From NCBI RefSeq assembly GCF_000384655.1, contig NZ_ARQI01000110.1, positions 1 through 48,165 on the forward strand: a stretch of 48,165 nt of DNA. Reading direction: 5' to 3'. Below the pieces are notes generated by a model. The model was not told the origin of the DNA, searched no databases, and was given only the letters and a program-made list of their open reading frames with translations. Both the position numbers and the translations under genes were made by a program. Of the stretch, positions 8,288 to 16,651 are shown one piece after another; position 1 is the first letter of the stretch; each line of letters begins with the position of its first letter. Source of the stretch: Brachyspira innocens ATCC 29796. GTDB taxonomy: Bacteria > Spirochaetota > Brachyspiria > Brachyspirales > Brachyspiraceae.

Positions 8288-9595
8288 TTATCTTCTTAGC
8301 AAATCTTTACCAAATCTAATCCACTGCACCAAAGGAATCTTTGAAGGACATATATATGAGCAGCTTCCGCATTCAAAGCAGGTTGCTATATCTAAATCAT
8401 TCAATTTATCTTTAATTTTAGCCTTAGCAGTATGTGCGATTTCAGTAGGAGATAATCTTAAAGGACAGGCATTTCCGCATCTTCCGCATTTAATACAAGG
8501 GTATTCTACTTCTTTAGGCATTTTATCTTTATCCAAGAAAAGAAGAGAGTTAGTACCTTTATTAACACATTGATCTGTATTAGGAATGCTTGTACCCATC
8601 ATAGGACCGCCTGCTAGTACAAGAACATTTTCAGCAGTAATACCGCCGCACTCTTCTACAACATGTGAAATAGGAGTACCAAGAGGAAGCCAAACATTTT
8701 TATGTTCTTTTATAGCGTCTCCAGAAACAGTAACAAGTCTCTCTATAAGAGGCTTATCCTTAGCAACGGCCTCATATATAGCATAAAGAGTAGCCACATT
8801 AACAACCAAAACGCCAACGTCCATAGGAAGTTTGCTTACTGGAACAACTCTTCCAGTAGTAGCATCAATAAGCATTTTTTCAGCACCCTGAGGATAGCGA
8901 AGTCTTAAAGGCATAACTTCAACATTATGCTCTTTTCCGATTTTTGTCATTTCTTCTATAGCTTTAGGCTTGTTATTTTCTATACCAATAACAGTTCTTT
9001 TTACAGAAGGAATAATTTTTCTTAATATTTCAATACCCTTAAATAAATCTTGGGTATATTCTATCATAAGTCTGTAGTCGCTTGTAATATAAGGCTCACA
9101 TTCTACACCATTAATAACCAAAGTATCACAGCCGCCCTTAGCCGCCCCATCAACTTTAACATTAGTAGGGAAAGTAGCTCCTCCCATACCAACTATACCA
9201 GCTGCCTGTATCTTTTTAGCCATTTCTTCTGCTGATAATGACATATAATTTGAGTTTTCATAGTATGCCAAATTGTCAGCAGCACTGTCAACATTAATAA
9301 GTAAAGCATTAGCACCGCGTCCCAAAGGATTAGGAGCTATATCTACAGAAGCAACAGTTCCAGTAACAGAAGAATGCACATTACCAGAAACATATCCTCC
9401 TGCCTCGCCTATAAGCTCGCCTCTGCTTATTTTATCGCCTTTGTTTTTTAACATTTTAGCAGGAGCACCTATATGCTGAGCCATAGATATTAAAACGGTT
9501 TTAGGTAAAGCAGAAAGAGCAGATGAAGAGATTTCGGCAGTATCTTTACTATCATTTGGATGTACTCCGCCAAAACGAAATTTACCTAATTTCAT
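8288..9595 (-). CDS. rnfC: Rnf electron transport complex subunit C (NADH/Fe-S)
   Basis: The 435-aa membrane-associated subunit carries the NADH/FMN site and two [4Fe-4S] clusters. The N-terminus GGVHPNDSKDTA is typical. A glycine-rich nucleotide segment AAGIVGMGGATFPT is at 131-144, with GVECEPYITSDYRLM at 163-177. Cluster ligands are Cys367/370/373/377 and Cys406/409/412/416. Length is that of the compact RnfC form without the long C-terminal repeats of proteobacterial proteins. It begins the rnfCDG group, 63 nt after the FabH-like gene on the same strand, with no obvious terminator between them. Confidence 0.95.
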   Translation of the reverse strand: MKLGKFRFGGVHPNDSKDTAEISSSALSALPKTVLISMAQHIGAPAKMLKNKGDKISRGELIGEAGGYVSGNVHSSVTGTVASVDIAPNPLGRGANALLINVDSAADNLAYYENSNYMSLSAEEMAKKIQAAGIVGMGGATFPTNVKVDGAAKGGCDTLVINGVECEPYITSDYRLMIEYTQDLFKGIEILRKIIPSVKRTVIGIENNKPKAIEEMTKIGKEHNVEVMPLRLRYPQGAEKMLIDATTGRVVPVSKLPMDVGVLVVNVATLYAIYEAVAKDKPLIERLVTVSGDAIKEHKNVWLPLGTPISHVVEECGGITAENVLVLAGGPMMGTSIPNTDQCVNKGTNSLLFLDKDKMPKEVEYPCIKCGRCGNACPLRLSPTEIAHTAKAKIKDKLNDLDIATCFECGSCSYICPSKIPLVQWIRFGKDLLRR

Positions 9596-9658
9596 ATTAT
9601 CAATCCTTCATTTAATCAAATTAATTCAAACACTATTATTAATTTAATTATATTATAT

Positions 9659-10513
9659 TTAATTTATAGAAATAACAGCTACAGATTTGGTATAACCGCT
9701 TCCATAACCGCATACGGCTACCTTACTATTTTTTTTAATAAATCCGTCTTCCAAAGCCATAGATAATGCCACACCAGAGGAAGCACTTAAAGAAGAATGA
9801 GCATCTTCCATCTTTGAATATACTATATTTTTATCTACTGATAAAGCATTAACAAAATTATCATAAGCAGCTTTACTTGAATAAGAAGGTATATAATAAT
9901 TAGGCTCTATATTATTAGCAGATAGAACATCTTTAACATATAAAGCAGCTTTTTTTGCCTCCTCTTCAAAAATACTGCTGTCTTTTATAGATATGAAGTG
10001 TTCTTTATTTAATACACCTTCTTTAGTATAAGGCTTAGCAGTTCCTCCCATAGGAATATAGCAATTTTCTAAAGCACTTCCGTCTGTTACAGAATCTATA
10101 AAATCTATTTGTATATCAGACTTTTCATTAGTAACAAGAGCAGCCACACTTGCATCATCAAATCTATTTTTATCATCGCATATATAAAACGATTCGGCTG
10201 CTGCAACCAAAATATTTTTATATCTATTACTCTTTACAAAAGCATAAGCTAATCTTAATGCTGATAAAAAACCAGTAAAATCGCTTTCTATATCAAAGCA
10301 AAAAGCATTAGAAGCTTTAATTTTTCCTGCCAATATACAGGCAGTTGAAGGATAAACATAATCTTTAGTAACAGTGGCACAAATAATAGCATCTATTTCA
10401 GAAGCATCTATATCTTTTATAACCTCATTAATAGGAATCAAAGCCAAATCAGAAGCTGCCATATTGGTTTGCTCTTTTTTATAAATGCTTTTACAAGATT
10501 TAATGTATACCAT
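9659..10513 (-). CDS. FabH-like (ketoacyl-ACP synthase III fold) protein lacking the catalytic triad
   Basis: The 284-aa protein aligns by eye with FabH along its length: IDAIICATVTKDYVYPSTA, FDIESDFTGF, VKSNRYKNILVAAAES, a GGT-KP block near 156-161, and GFIKKNSKVAVCGYGSG near the end. The three catalytic residues are gone. The position of Cys in the ACxGF motif is Phe79, the His of PHQAN is Ser210, and the Asn of GNTS is Ser240. About 30 N-terminal residues holding the usual CoA-binding Trp/Arg are also missing. The start is well supported: AAAGGA precedes the ATG and an in-frame TAA sits just upstream, so a longer form is excluded. It follows plsX, the classic fabH position. I infer a non-catalytic or repurposed thiolase-fold protein, perhaps binding acyl-ACP or a partner enzyme. 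Confidence 0.75.
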   Translation of the reverse strand: MVYIKSCKSIYKKEQTNMAASDLALIPINEVIKDIDASEIDAIICATVTKDYVYPSTACILAGKIKASNAFCFDIESDFTGFLSALRLAYAFVKSNRYKNILVAAAESFYICDDKNRFDDASVAALVTNEKSDIQIDFIDSVTDGSALENCYIPMGGTAKPYTKEGVLNKEHFISIKDSSIFEEEAKKAALYVKDVLSANNIEPNYYIPSYSSKAAYDNFVNALSVDKNIVYSKMEDAHSSLSASSGVALSMALEDGFIKKNSKVAVCGYGSGYTKSVAVISIN

Positions 10514-10571
10514 TACAAAATTCCTTTAACAACAAATGTATTATTATAATATTCTTTTATAATATTATTTT

Positions 10572-11591
10572 TTAAAATATTCTTCTCTTAGCTCCAGAGT
10601 CATACAGTTCTTTAGCTATCTTTTCATTAATTTTGGCATCCAAGAATCTATACATATTAAGCACAGCATTTTTCATACCAACTCCGCTTGTTTTACCATG
10701 ACCTACAAAAGCACCGCCGTTTAAGCCCAATAGTATAGCAGAACCATAAGAATCAGAACTCATTTTTGATTTTAAATTAGTAAATACAGGCTTCATCATA
10801 AGCCCGCCCATAACACTTACAGGATTTTTCTTAACTTCGGTTTTTAGCATATTTACAACCAAAGCTGCCGTACCCTCTATAGTTTTTAATACTATATTAC
10901 CGTCAAATCCGTCAGCAACTACAACATCAACGCAATCAGACTTAAGCATATCATTAGGTTCAATATTGCCTATAAAGTTTATCTTTTTCATTTTCTGAAG
11001 GCGTTCAAAAATCTTTTTAGTATCTGCATTACCTTTAGAATCCTCTTCGCCTATATTAAGAAGACCAACTCTAGGATTTTCTATCTTTAAATATCTTTTT
11101 GCAAATACTCTGCCCATAACAGCAAACTGCACCATATAGTCTGGAGTACAATCCACATTAGCTCCCATATCAAGCATACAGAACTCACCGCCAAATTTCG
11201 GAAGTGTAGATATGAGCGGAGGACGCATAACACCTTTCAAACGTCCTATTTCTGTAAGGGCTGCTGCAAGCGTAGCACCAGTATTACCCGGTGAAAAGAA
11301 ACCATCTGCTTCTTTATCTTTAACCAAACGAGCAGCCATTAAAACAGAAGCATTTTTTTTATGTTTTATACCATTAGCAGGGCTTTCATTCATATCGATT
11401 ATTTCATCTGTATGTCTTATATCCACACGCTTATGATCATATTTTGCTTTAGATAAAACTTTAGTAATACTTTTTTCATTACCTACTAATATTAAATTTA
11501 TATCATTATTTTCTGCTAAAGCATTAACCGCTCCGAGAACTAATTCTTCGAGAGGTTTTTCTCCGCTGGCTACATCTATGGCTAAATTCAT
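10572..11591 (-). CDS. plsX: Phosphate acyltransferase PlsX
   Basis: The 339-aa enzyme makes acyl-phosphate from acyl-ACP, the first step of the PlsX/PlsY route to phosphatidic acid; it acts at the inner face of the membrane. Family features seen are a start of MNLAIDVASGEKPLEELVLG (a divergent form of the usual IDAMGGD block), GFFSPGNTGATLAAAL, RPPLISTLP, LDMGANVDC, and VADGFDGNIVLKTIEG. The C-terminus has GHGKTSG before the last helix. It lies 29 nt after rpmF and is followed by the FabH-like gene, the common rpmF-plsX-fabH order. Confidence 0.93.
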   Translation of the reverse strand: MNLAIDVASGEKPLEELVLGAVNALAENNDINLILVGNEKSITKVLSKAKYDHKRVDIRHTDEIIDMNESPANGIKHKKNASVLMAARLVKDKEADGFFSPGNTGATLAAALTEIGRLKGVMRPPLISTLPKFGGEFCMLDMGANVDCTPDYMVQFAVMGRVFAKRYLKIENPRVGLLNIGEEDSKGNADTKKIFERLQKMKKINFIGNIEPNDMLKSDCVDVVVADGFDGNIVLKTIEGTAALVVNMLKTEVKKNPVSVMGGLMMKPVFTNLKSKMSSDSYGSAILLGLNGGAFVGHGKTSGVGMKNAVLNMYRFLDAKINEKIAKELYDSGAKRRIF

Positions 11592-11620
11592 GTATATTTC
11601 CTAGTTAATTTTATTTTTTA

Positions 11621-11815
11621 TCAACCTGCATTTTGAGTTTTTGGAGCTTTTACTACTCTGTCTTTATAGAAACCGCATTCTGGACAAATTCTATGAGGCA
11701 TTCTTTCTGCTCCGCATTGAGGACAGATTGATAATGAGCCTAAGAATCTTTTATCATTAGCGGCTTGTCTTGATCTTTTTTTAGATTTCGATTTTCTATG
11801 CTTTGGTACTGCCAT
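11621..11815 (-). CDS. rpmF: 50S ribosomal protein L32
   Basis: The 64-aa protein starts MAVPKHRKSKSKKRSRQA and has two CxxC pairs (CPQC at 32-35 and CPEC at 45-48), the zinc-ribbon form of L32. It is the first gene of the rpmF-plsX-fabH-like-rnfCDG run. A strong AAGGAG lies before the ATG, and a good sigma-70 promoter lies about 85 nt upstream (11897-11925). Confidence 0.97.
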   Translation of the reverse strand: MAVPKHRKSKSKKRSRQAANDKRFLGSLSICPQCGAERMPHRICPECGFYKDRVVKAPKTQNAG

Positions 11816-11896
11816 TTTTATTTCTCCTTAAAATTTATTAAAGGCTATTAACTCTAAATAGATAATAGTCGCATTTTACAATATAAAGTATAGACT

Positions 11897-11925
11897 ATAA
11901 TACTATAAAGTGCTAATTTTGTCAA
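11897..11925 (-). promoter_or_regulatory. Sigma-70-type promoter of rpmF-plsX operon
   Basis: On the minus strand there is a consensus TTGACA (11920-11925), exactly 17 nt, then TATTAT (11897-11902). It points at rpmF, with a leader of about 75 nt. Confidence 0.75.
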
Positions 11926-12019
11926 GCAGAATTAACATAACACAGAGTTTATTATAAAACTTACACGATTATTTTATACATTAAATACATTATTAAGACG
12001 AATTTAATAAAAAACAATA

Positions 12020-13006
12020 TTATCTTCTTATAACCTTTTTATCTTCTATTATAAAATAACTCTCTTCCAATATTTTTTCTGTAAAATTTATTCTGTATAA
12101 TTTTGCCGTATCTTCATTTATAAGCACTCTATAAGAATCAGAAACTTCAATAAAATCTATAGAATCGGTACTGCCTTCATTATCGATAACCGCCTTTAAA
12201 AGTTCGGCAAGTTTTCTGCCAAGATAATAATAGTTGCAGTCAAGTGAAAAAAGTATATCGGCATTTAAGGCATTTTCTATATCTGTATTTATTATTGGTA
12301 TAGAATATTTCCTGCATAAATTATCTATATTATAAATATTGTCATTTATGTAATCGTCTTTAGCTGTAAATAAATAATCTATATCTAAAGAGGATATAAT
12401 ATTTTCTATATCATTTACAGTATAATCTGATTCAGCAGATATAGGATAATAATGAATGTTTTCATTGCTGCAGTATTTGGCTAAATATTCAGAAATATTC
12501 TCAGAAACTTCAGAGTTTTTACTATATAAATAGCCCAAACTATTTACACCGCTTTCCGATATTATTTTTAAATATTTAGTAATATCCAAATTGCCGTACA
12601 CTCCTGTAATATTATTATTCTGAACTCGGCTTTTTTCTATAGCAGATAAAGATAAATTATCAAAACAGCCCGCAAATAATATAGACTGAGGGACTATTAT
12701 ATTCATAGAAAGTAAAACTGCCTCCTCCCCTATAACTACTGCTATGCTGGAATTATCCTCACGCACATTATTGGCTATTTCTATAATAGAAGCATCATCT
12801 CCGTTTGAAGTATAGAAGTTAATCTTTACATTAAGTTTATCTAATGATATTTGATCTATTAGTCCTTTTTCTATAGCATTAAATTTTTTTGAATTTTCTT
12901 CCTTTATTATGCTCACTATAACAGGTTTATCCCCATAATCCTCGCTAACGCATGAAACTAAAATAAATAGCAGTATAAAATAATTAACTAATCTTATTAA
13001 TCTCAT
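12020..13006 (-). CDS. TrpX-like ABC-type substrate-binding lipoprotein
   Basis: The 328-aa protein has a hydrophobic N-terminus ending in a lipobox LVSC (Cys19), so it should be a lipid-anchored exported protein. The body resembles the ABC_sub_bind/TrpX family: two periplasmic-binding lobes, with NNITGVYGNLDITKYLKI and later VIGEEAV and YYYLGRKLAELL segments. Members usually bind amino acids or related small molecules and sit beside a permease and ATPase. No such partners are in this window; the gene instead follows trmB by 19 nt. The ligand is unknown. The family assignment is from pattern recognition only. Confidence 0.65.
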   Translation of the reverse strand: MRLIRLVNYFILLFILVSCVSEDYGDKPVIVSIIKEENSKKFNAIEKGLIDQISLDKLNVKINFYTSNGDDASIIEIANNVREDNSSIAVVIGEEAVLLSMNIIVPQSILFAGCFDNLSLSAIEKSRVQNNNITGVYGNLDITKYLKIISESGVNSLGYLYSKNSEVSENISEYLAKYCSNENIHYYPISAESDYTVNDIENIISSLDIDYLFTAKDDYINDNIYNIDNLCRKYSIPIINTDIENALNADILFSLDCNYYYLGRKLAELLKAVIDNEGSTDSIDFIEVSDSYRVLINEDTAKLYRINFTEKILEESYFIIEDKKVIRR

Positions 13007-13025
13007 AATAAATATAAAAACCTAA

Positions 13026-13673
13026 TCATATATTCTTGATATGAGCAAAAAAGTATATATCATGTCCTATAGCTCTCATCTTCTCCTCATAAAGCGTAAC
13101 TCCGTAGCCTTCCAGTTTATGAACATAATCATTATCTAAAATATTCTTAAAATTATTAACTTCTTTATATATAGGATTCATTATTTCCAAAGCATAATTA
13201 TCATCATCTGTAACCGAATAAAATATTCCGTCATCTTTAAGCAAAGGATATATTTTATTTAAAAACTCTTTATTAAATATTCTTCTATGGGCATGCTTTT
13301 TCTTAGGCCAAGGATCTGGGAAGTTTAAATATATTTTATCAAAAACATATTTACCGTTTAAATATTTATCTATAACATTATTAGCCTCTCCAAATATAAT
13401 AGTGAGATTTTTTATGTCTCTCTTATAAGCCTTTGATACAGCCTTTTTAGCCGCTTTATACGAATACTCTATCCCTATAAAATATTTATCTTTATTATTC
13501 ATAGCAAGCTCTGTGATAAACTTGCCATTGCCGCATCCTATTTCTAATTCTATTACATTATATTCAGACAATCTCTTTGATAATTCATCTGCTATTAAAG
13601 AACTATCTTCATTATTAAAATCATCAAGCAAATATTCTTTTAATATATCATCATCAAGATTTAAATTTCTCAA
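13026..13673 (-). CDS. trmB: tRNA (guanine-N7-)-methyltransferase TrmB
   Basis: The 215-aa SAM-dependent enzyme methylates G46 of tRNAs. The SAM-binding motif IELEIGCGNGKFITELA is at about 58-74, the family-specific NFPDPWPKKKHAHRRI is at about 117-132, and a Tyr/Glu-rich C-terminus follows. Length is typical. It is divergent from the 310-aa gene at 13818 and leads into the binding-protein gene. Confidence 0.95.
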   Translation of the reverse strand: MRNLNLDDDILKEYLLDDFNNEDSSLIADELSKRLSEYNVIELEIGCGNGKFITELAMNNKDKYFIGIEYSYKAAKKAVSKAYKRDIKNLTIIFGEANNVIDKYLNGKYVFDKIYLNFPDPWPKKKHAHRRIFNKEFLNKIYPLLKDDGIFYSVTDDDNYALEIMNPIYKEVNNFKNILDNDYVHKLEGYGVTLYEEKMRAIGHDIYFFAHIKNI

Positions 13674-13817
13674 TGTATAACTCCCTATTATTTTTTATCC
13701 TAATATTTTATTTGAATGATATTATTACTTAATCATTATGTCAATATGGTATATAAATATATAAAAATTAATTATATATTTCATTGACTAATTAGAATTA
13801 AAATATATATTTATCAT

Positions 13818-14750
13818 ATGAATAAAAATAATATATACAGAAATCAAAAAATAGAAGGAAGAAGTTTTTTCGGCATTATAAAAAACGGTAATTACTTTCT
13901 TTCCAATCTATCAGTTTATGAAGACGGCATAGTAAGTGCTTGGTTTAAATTTGATATTTACCAATTTGAAAAAGAATTAAAAAGAAAATGGGTTGTATCA
14001 TATATAGAAAATAATGAAGAATTGAATATTCATGATATAGGAGATTTTAAGATTTTAGAATCAGAGTGGTTTCATAAAGATGATTTCTATGATTATATTA
14101 AAAGCATATTAAAAGAAATGAATCCAGAGATGGAGAACATTTATAGAACAACTGAAAGAGAAATAAAAAAATGGGAAAGTTTAAAAGTGTCATTTATGGT
14201 AAATCCTATTAATTTTAAAATGAAAGCTCAATTTGGATATGATTTATCAGAAGGAAAAAGTTATTTTATATTTAGAAAATCTAGTAATTATGCATCTAGC
14301 AAAGAAATATTTTTAACTTGCTATACAATTTATGATGATGAAACAATATCATTTAATAATGATGAAAAAATATATTCTTTCAATAATATAAAAACTATGT
14401 TTAATAAAAATGAACTTCTTCTATACCCCAAAGAAGATGATACTATAATAATAGAAAACCTTTGCAAACTTAAATTAAAATCTACTTTAAAATACACAAA
14501 CAAAAAAGAAAAATTAAAAGAGATAGAAGAAAATATAAAAAAGATTTCAGGAAAAGAAAGTGCTTTTAATTGTGCCATAAAACAATATCATACTTATCTT
14601 GCATATCCTTCAGATTATAATAGAGAATTATTAAAAGAGGCTTATGAAAAAGTACCAGAACATGAAAGAATATTTTTAGGAGATATGGACGATAAAGATT
14701 ATGATTTCAGAAGAATAATATACACTCCTAATATAAAAAGAGAAGTGTGA
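13818..14750 (+). CDS. Hypothetical protein, 310 aa
   Basis: I do not recognise this protein with confidence. It has no signal peptide or membrane segment. The N-terminal ~105 residues (FFGIIKNGNYFLSNLSVYEDG... DFYDYIKSILKEMNPE) look like a small beta-rich domain that is also found alone in hypothetical proteins. A middle domain follows (about 115-225). A lysine/glutamate-rich helix at 226-245 leads to a C-terminal segment ending PEHERIFLGDMDDKDYDFRRIIY. It stands alone, with a poor ribosome-binding site and very AT-rich flanks. Small stand-alone genes of this build are sometimes immunity proteins, but no toxin is next to it, so no function is assigned. Confidence 0.75.
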   Translation: MNKNNIYRNQKIEGRSFFGIIKNGNYFLSNLSVYEDGIVSAWFKFDIYQFEKELKRKWVVSYIENNEELNIHDIGDFKILESEWFHKDDFYDYIKSILKEMNPEMENIYRTTEREIKKWESLKVSFMVNPINFKMKAQFGYDLSEGKSYFIFRKSSNYASSKEIFLTCYTIYDDETISFNNDEKIYSFNNIKTMFNKNELLLYPKEDDTIIIENLCKLKLKSTLKYTNKKEKLKEIEENIKKISGKESAFNCAIKQYHTYLAYPSDYNRELLKEAYEKVPEHERIFLGDMDDKDYDFRRIIYTPNIKREV

Positions 14751-14866
14751 ATTATTATAGCTTTCAATTTAAGATTTTTTTAATAAATGCGTATATGATA
14801 AGCAATTATAAATTATAGAATGATAATAATATAAAATTGACAAATTATAATTATTTAGCTATAAAC

Positions 14867-14951
14867 AACGCACGTATAACAAAACTTAAAATATAGAGTA
14901 GTTAAAAAATGTAAATCTTTTTAATATTTAAAGTATCGTTCAACGTGCGTT
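14867..14951. repeat. Short element bounded by 9-bp inverted repeats
   Basis: AACGCACGT (14867-14875) and its exact reverse complement ACGTGCGTT (14943-14951) enclose 67 bp of AT-rich DNA in the gap between two convergent genes. The arms are conspicuously GC-richer than their surroundings and no T-run makes it a standard terminator. It may be a small dispersed repeat. Confidence 0.4.
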
Positions 14952-14975
14952 AAAAAAAGTCCAATATAATAAAAA

Positions 14976-16337
14976 TTAATTATTCTCTCCGTACCAGTCC
15001 ACATTACGTGTAAAGTACATAGCAAGAGCAATAACAGCAAATAATCCTAATGTTCCCATAAGAAGAGCATAATCGGTAAGCTGAAGTATACCAAATAGGA
15101 ATATGTAAATTAATGCATTTACTAAAGCCATTGAAATAGTGTATTTAGGAGATTTTATAATGTATCCTATATAAATTGAAGTTAAAGCCGTTACCATTAA
15201 AGCACTTAAAAAATAACTTAAATTAAATATTAAATGCTCTGATATAGCTAAAAGAAGAAGATAAAATACAGCATTAGCTATGCCTATTAATATATACTGC
15301 ACTGGGTGTATGCGTTTCTTTGAAAGCACTTCGCATAAAAATAATACAAAAAATGGTATGAAGATAAAAAGTATGGCATACTTTACACTTCTTGAGGTCT
15401 TCTGATAATTGTCATTAAGAAGAAGAAAAGATACTAATACATTATTAGAATTTTCATCACCAGCTCTCAAATATTCATTATCACTTACTCTATTGGCATT
15501 TTCATCGCTAGTCCAATACTTTGTAAATGCTGTATTGAAACTTGCTATATTCCACTCAGCATTAAATCCGTCATTATTAACTTCTCTTTTTGTAGGGAGA
15601 AATCCGCCTGTAAAACTAGGATCTTTCCATTTTGAAGATATTTTAAATGTGTTTTCAGAAGCTAAAGGCGTTATTATAAGAGAGTTTCCTCCCTGAATAT
15701 CCATAGTTATTTTAAAATCAAAACCGTTTAGTATTTTATCTCTTGAAATAGTATATAAAAACTTATTACTAAACATATTTAAAGATATATTAATGTTTTT
15801 CTCATAATATTGAATCTCTTCATTTTGATTGACTGACACATTAGGAAGTTTCATAAGATTTTTTTTGTTTCCTATACCCAATATAAGCATAGCCTCATCA
15901 TAAAGTATAGTATTATTATTTTCATCTAAATTAAATATTTCGGCATTATATTTATCAAATCTTCCAGTAATACTTAATTTAGAATTAAAAATAGGAGCTT
16001 TAAATATACCCCTGCTTAAACTAGAAACTTCAACATCTCCTTCAACATTATATTCATTAGGCATATAAAAGATATATTTTCTTATATAGCTTATTTCTTT
16101 GGTTTCACTGTCAATAACTCTATTTAAATACGGTATTGCAATAACAACACCCTGTATATTTGCACTATTTCCAACAGGCTCTATTATTGAAGATACAGCC
16201 TCATCTTGATATCGTATTCTATCTCTTACAACGCCGTTTATAAAACTCATAGGAATTAAAAGCAAAAGTCCTAATATCACTATTATAAGTATCTTAAAAC
16301 CTAAAGTCTTTGCAATATCATTAATATTTTTTATCAT
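14976..16337 (-). CDS. creD: CreD-like inner-membrane protein
   Basis: The 453-aa membrane protein has one N-terminal transmembrane helix (about 15-35), then a large exported domain containing SSIIEPVGNSANIQGVVIAIPY and LSITGRFDKYNAEIF, and a cluster of about five to six helices from about residue 320 to the C-terminus. This is the architecture of CreD ('cell envelope integrity protein'). The exported GGNSLIITPL and FNTAFTKYW segments also fit. The molecular function of the family is not well defined. No CreBC two-component genes are adjacent. It is followed on the same strand, upstream, by the aminopeptidase gene with its own terminator. Confidence 0.85.
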   Translation of the reverse strand: MIKNINDIAKTLGFKILIIVILGLLLLIPMSFINGVVRDRIRYQDEAVSSIIEPVGNSANIQGVVIAIPYLNRVIDSETKEISYIRKYIFYMPNEYNVEGDVEVSSLSRGIFKAPIFNSKLSITGRFDKYNAEIFNLDENNNTILYDEAMLILGIGNKKNLMKLPNVSVNQNEEIQYYEKNINISLNMFSNKFLYTISRDKILNGFDFKITMDIQGGNSLIITPLASENTFKISSKWKDPSFTGGFLPTKREVNNDGFNAEWNIASFNTAFTKYWTSDENANRVSDNEYLRAGDENSNNVLVSFLLLNDNYQKTSRSVKYAILFIFIPFFVLFLCEVLSKKRIHPVQYILIGIANAVFYLLLLAISEHLIFNLSYFLSALMVTALTSIYIGYIIKSPKYTISMALVNALIYIFLFGILQLTDYALLMGTLGLFAVIALAMYFTRNVDWYGENN

Positions 16338-16555
16338 ATTATATCCCCCAAAATATAAAACAAGTATAATTATAACTTAAAACAATGTATATTAATATAA
16401 CTTTATTATAATTACAATGTAAAATATATTTATATTCTATAATTTTAATAAATCGTATAATTTATATAATTTGGTTTTAAAATAAATCTATAATAATTTG
16501 ATAAATAATACTGTGCAAAATAAAAATTATGATGATAAGCTTAAAAATTTTCATC
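16338..16555. other. AT-rich intergenic stretch between creD and the aminopeptidase
   Basis: Very AT-rich spacer that must contain the creD promoter. A 7-bp inverted repeat ATGATGA...TCATCAT is visible around 16529-16555. I see no gene, RNA or repeat of note otherwise. Confidence 0.5.
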
Positions 16556-16601
16556 ATATAAAAAATAATCATAGCATAATTATATTTATACTATGATTAT
16601 T
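16556..16601 (-). terminator. Terminator of the M17 aminopeptidase gene
   Basis: A perfect 11-bp inverted repeat AATAATCATAG (16564-16574) and CTATGATTATT (16591-16601), followed on the minus strand by TTTTTT. It lies about 50 nt past the stop of the gene that ends at 16652. Confidence 0.8.
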
Positions 16602-16651
16602 AATTATATTAAACTTAAAACTATTAAATAAATTTTCTATTTACTTAAATT

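Noticed and set aside
10514-10571. The truncated FabH-like gene could be a wrongly set start or a frameshift
   Set aside because: An in-frame TAA directly precedes the ATG, AAAGGA is well placed, and the 58-bp gap to plsX has no room for the missing ~30 residues.
12020-13006. A complete ABC transporter locus
   Set aside because: Only the binding lipoprotein is present. Neighbouring genes are trmB and rpmF, with no permease or ATPase.
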